Source: Sphingomonas sp. UBA4766 (lineage in GTDB: Bacteria > Pseudomonadota > Alphaproteobacteria > Sphingomonadales > Sphingomonadaceae). Taken from it: a stretch of DNA of 7,524 bases. The notes under the pieces were generated by a model. That model did not search any database. It was not told the origin of the DNA and was given only the letters and a program-made list of their open reading frames with translations. Positions 6,176-7,524 of the stretch are shown piece after piece (the first letter of the stretch is position 1; each line of letters opens with the position of its first letter). Both the position numbers and the translations under genes were made by a program. The stretch lies in the NCBI GenBank assembly GCA_002403415.1, contig DHHS01000041.1, positions 47,934 to 55,457 on the forward strand, in the 5' to 3' direction.

Positions 6176-7206
6176 TACGGTTTCGGACGCGAGGGCCGAG
6201 CGTCGCCGGGGCGGCGGCTCCGCTTGGCGCGGGGTGGGCGTGCCGATGGCGTCGCAAGCGGAGACAGCCGCTGGCGCTCGGTGGGGCGCCTGGACTTCGG
6301 CGGTGGTGCGGCGTCGCCCGGGCGACTGGGTTGTTTGCGGGGCAGCGATTTTCTGGCTGGCTTTTGCGGGGAAAGCGCGGGTTCGGTGGCGGACGCACGC
6401 GCTCGCAAAGGGGTGCTGGGGCGGGGCGGGGTGTCGACGCGCGCGGCCGGCGGCACATTTGTTGGGTCGCGGCGAAACTGGGCTACGTCCTGCGTGCGGA
6501 CCTCACCAATCTCGCCGGGTTTCAAATCGCCGAGCAAGAACGGGCCATAGCGGGTGCGGATAAGCCGCGAGACCTTCAGCCCCAAATGTTCGAGCACGCG
6601 GCGCACTTCGCGATTCTTGCCCTCAGTCAGGATCATCTCGACCCAGACATTGGCCCCGGTGCGCCGCTCCAGATTGGCGTCGATCGTGCCATAGCGCACG
6701 CCTTCAATCTCAACCCCGTCGATCAGCGCCTCGAGCTGCGCCTGGCTGACCTGACCATAAGCGCGCGCGCGATAGGCGCGTTGCACGCCAGTTGCGGGCA
6801 ATTCCAACTGCCGCTTCAACGCGCCGTCGGTGGTCATCAACAGCAACCCCTCCGTATTGAGGTCGAGCCGCCCGACCGGCATCAGCCGCGGCAGATCGCG
6901 CGGGAGCTGATCGTAAATTGTGCGCCGCCCCGCCGGATCTCGCTCGGTCACCAGCAAGCCGTTTGGCTTGTGATACAGGAACAGCCGGGCGGGTTCGGGC
7001 TCCTCCACCGGGTTGCCGTCCACGGTGACCCCGCGCAGCGACGGCAGGATCGTGGCGGGCGTCTCGACGACCCGCCCGTCAATCGCGACGCGCCCGTCGG
7101 TGATCATCCGCTCAATCTCGCGCCGAGATGCAACGCCCGCCCGTGCCAGAAGCTTGGCAATGCGGTGGCCGGGAGCAGGATCGGAGCGAGGGTTGGGGGG
7201 CGTCAT
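6175..7206 (-). CDS. rluB: RluB/RsuA-family rRNA pseudouridine synthase with long basic C-terminal tail
   Basis: A pseudouridine synthase of the RsuA/RluB/RluE/RluF group; RluB makes pseudouridine 2605 (E. coli numbering) in 23S rRNA. The protein has 343 residues. An S4 RNA-binding domain comes first (RIAKLLARAGVASRREIERM, 15-34, then RVAIDGRVV). The synthase domain follows with YHKPNGLLVT (78-87), the catalytic-loop motif GRLDLNTEGLLL (112-123, nucleophile D115), YRARAYGQV and GKNREVRRVLEHLGL (196-210). Residues from about 247 to 343 form a disordered-looking Pro/Arg/Lys/Ser/Ala tail, similar in kind to the basic tail of E. coli RluB. The RluB assignment over RsuA or RluF rests on overall resemblance and this tail. 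ATG 7206 was chosen; an in-frame GTG at 7221 adds five residues and cannot be excluded. Its stop overlaps the rsmD start. The Rieske oxygenase gene ends 52 bp upstream on the same strand. Confidence 0.88.
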   Translation of the reverse strand: MTPPNPRSDPAPGHRIAKLLARAGVASRREIERMITDGRVAIDGRVVETPATILPSLRGVTVDGNPVEEPEPARLFLYHKPNGLLVTERDPAGRRTIYDQLPRDLPRLMPVGRLDLNTEGLLLMTTDGALKRQLELPATGVQRAYRARAYGQVSQAQLEALIDGVEIEGVRYGTIDANLERRTGANVWVEMILTEGKNREVRRVLEHLGLKVSRLIRTRYGPFLLGDLKPGEIGEVRTQDVAQFRRDPTNVPPAARVDTPPRPSTPLRARASATEPALSPQKPARKSLPRKQPSRPGDAAPPPKSRRPTERQRLSPLATPSARPPRAKRSRRPGDARPSRPKP

Positions 7207-7208
7207 GC

Positions 7209-7236
7209 GGCCGTGATACACAGATCAGCGACGGCC
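7209..7236. repeat. Inverted repeat immediately upstream of the rluB-type start
   Basis: GGCCGT (7209-7214) and ACGGCC (7231-7236) are perfect inverted 6-mers around a 16-base spacer. On the minus strand the repeat ends two bases before ATG 7206 and contains the alternative GTG start at 7221, so a folded mRNA would sequester the ribosome-binding region. It could equally be a residual 3' structure of the Rieske gene; no T-run follows it. Confidence 0.4.
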
Positions 7237-7258
7237 ACCAAATCCACCGTACCGCGCG

Positions 7259-7524
7259 TTATAACCAGGCTTCGACACAGTCATGAAACTGGCGGATTCC
7301 CGCCTCCATCGTGCCCAGCGTCACCCGCTCGATCGCGCCCGACGCGAGCCCCTGTTGCCCCAGTTCGGCCGCGCGAAAATCTTCGCCTGCAAATACCTGA
7401 CCGTCGAGCAGCGCCCAGCTCCGCTCCCAATGATCGCGTGCCTTGTCGGTGGCGGGCGGCGCTGGGATCAACATGAAATCCTCCACCCACACAGCATCCG
7501 CCGATTGCGGCATCAGCACCATCA
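7259..7524 (-). CDS. Rieske-type aromatic ring-hydroxylating oxygenase alpha subunit, C-terminal part (cut by right edge)
   Basis: The last 88 residues of what appears to be the large subunit of a Rieske non-haem iron oxygenase, which would carry out O2-dependent hydroxylation or demethylation of an aromatic or related substrate in the cytosol. The visible part is the end of the catalytic (SRPBCC/RHO alpha C-terminal) domain: a strand-rich start (LMPQSADAVWVEDFMLIPAP), a helix rich in charged residues and Trp (DKARDHWERSWALLDG), then the family's closing pattern VFAGEDF, QQGLASG, TLGTMEAGIRQFHDCV. The Rieske CxH/CxxC cluster and the iron-binding His/His/Asp lie beyond the edge, so neither activity nor substrate can be checked. 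The frame is open to the window end, and the Met codons near the edge are internal. It lies 52 bp upstream of rluB on the same strand. Confidence 0.72.
   Translation of the reverse strand, partial: MVLMPQSADAVWVEDFMLIPAPPATDKARDHWERSWALLDGQVFAGEDFRAAELGQQGLASGAIERVTLGTMEAGIRQFHDCVEAWL

Noticed and set aside
6331..7476. Plus-strand open frame of 381 codons
   Set aside because: It is antisense to the rluB gene and the Rieske fragment, both of which show clear family motifs. High GC content removes stop codons from the opposite strand.
1..7524. CRISPR array, insertion sequence, prophage, toxin-antitoxin or defence system
   Set aside because: No spaced direct repeats, transposase motifs, terminal inverted repeats or defence-domain signatures were seen; all the DNA is accounted for by ordinary genes and short gaps.

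Overview
The window looks like a chromosomal segment from a GC-rich alphaproteobacterium, most likely a sphingomonad (Sphingomonas, Sphingopyxis or Sphingobium type). This rests on the overall GC richness, the style of the encoded proteins, a short alphaproteobacterial-type flagellin, a Rieske ring-hydroxylating oxygenase and an rluB-rsmD pair. The family-level placement is an inference; no rRNA or other taxonomic marker is present.

Layout from left to right. Positions 1-1223 (minus) hold the N-terminal 407 residues of a UvrD/PcrA DNA helicase whose C-terminus lies beyond the left edge. Next, on the same strand, is a GT4-family glycosyltransferase (1278-2471). A 109-bp divergent intergenic region with a plausible sigma70-type promoter separates it from a plus-strand pair: a small NTF2/SnoaL-fold protein (2581-2967) and a PitA-type phosphate transporter (3012-4676). 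An AT-rich gap (4677-4803) with a candidate FliA-type promoter precedes a compact 269-residue flagellin (4804-5613). Convergent with it, 22 bp away, are three minus-strand genes: rsmD (16S rRNA m2G966 methyltransferase), the overlapping rluB-type 23S pseudouridine synthase with a long basic tail, and at the right edge the last 88 residues of a Rieske-type ring-hydroxylating oxygenase alpha subunit.

Functionally the window is mostly housekeeping: DNA repair, phosphate uptake, motility and modification of both ribosomal subunits. The only clear co-functional unit is rluB-rsmD, joined by a one-base TAATG stop/start overlap. The NTF2-like gene and pitA are probably co-transcribed, but their functional link is unknown.

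I found no CRISPR array, insertion sequence, tRNA, rRNA or recognisable defence system, and no convincing undescribed system. The points worth a second look are local: a long hairpin just past the flagellin stop inside the end of rsmD, a flagellin gene apart from other flagellar genes, an inverted repeat over the rluB start, and the unusual NTF2-pitA pairing.
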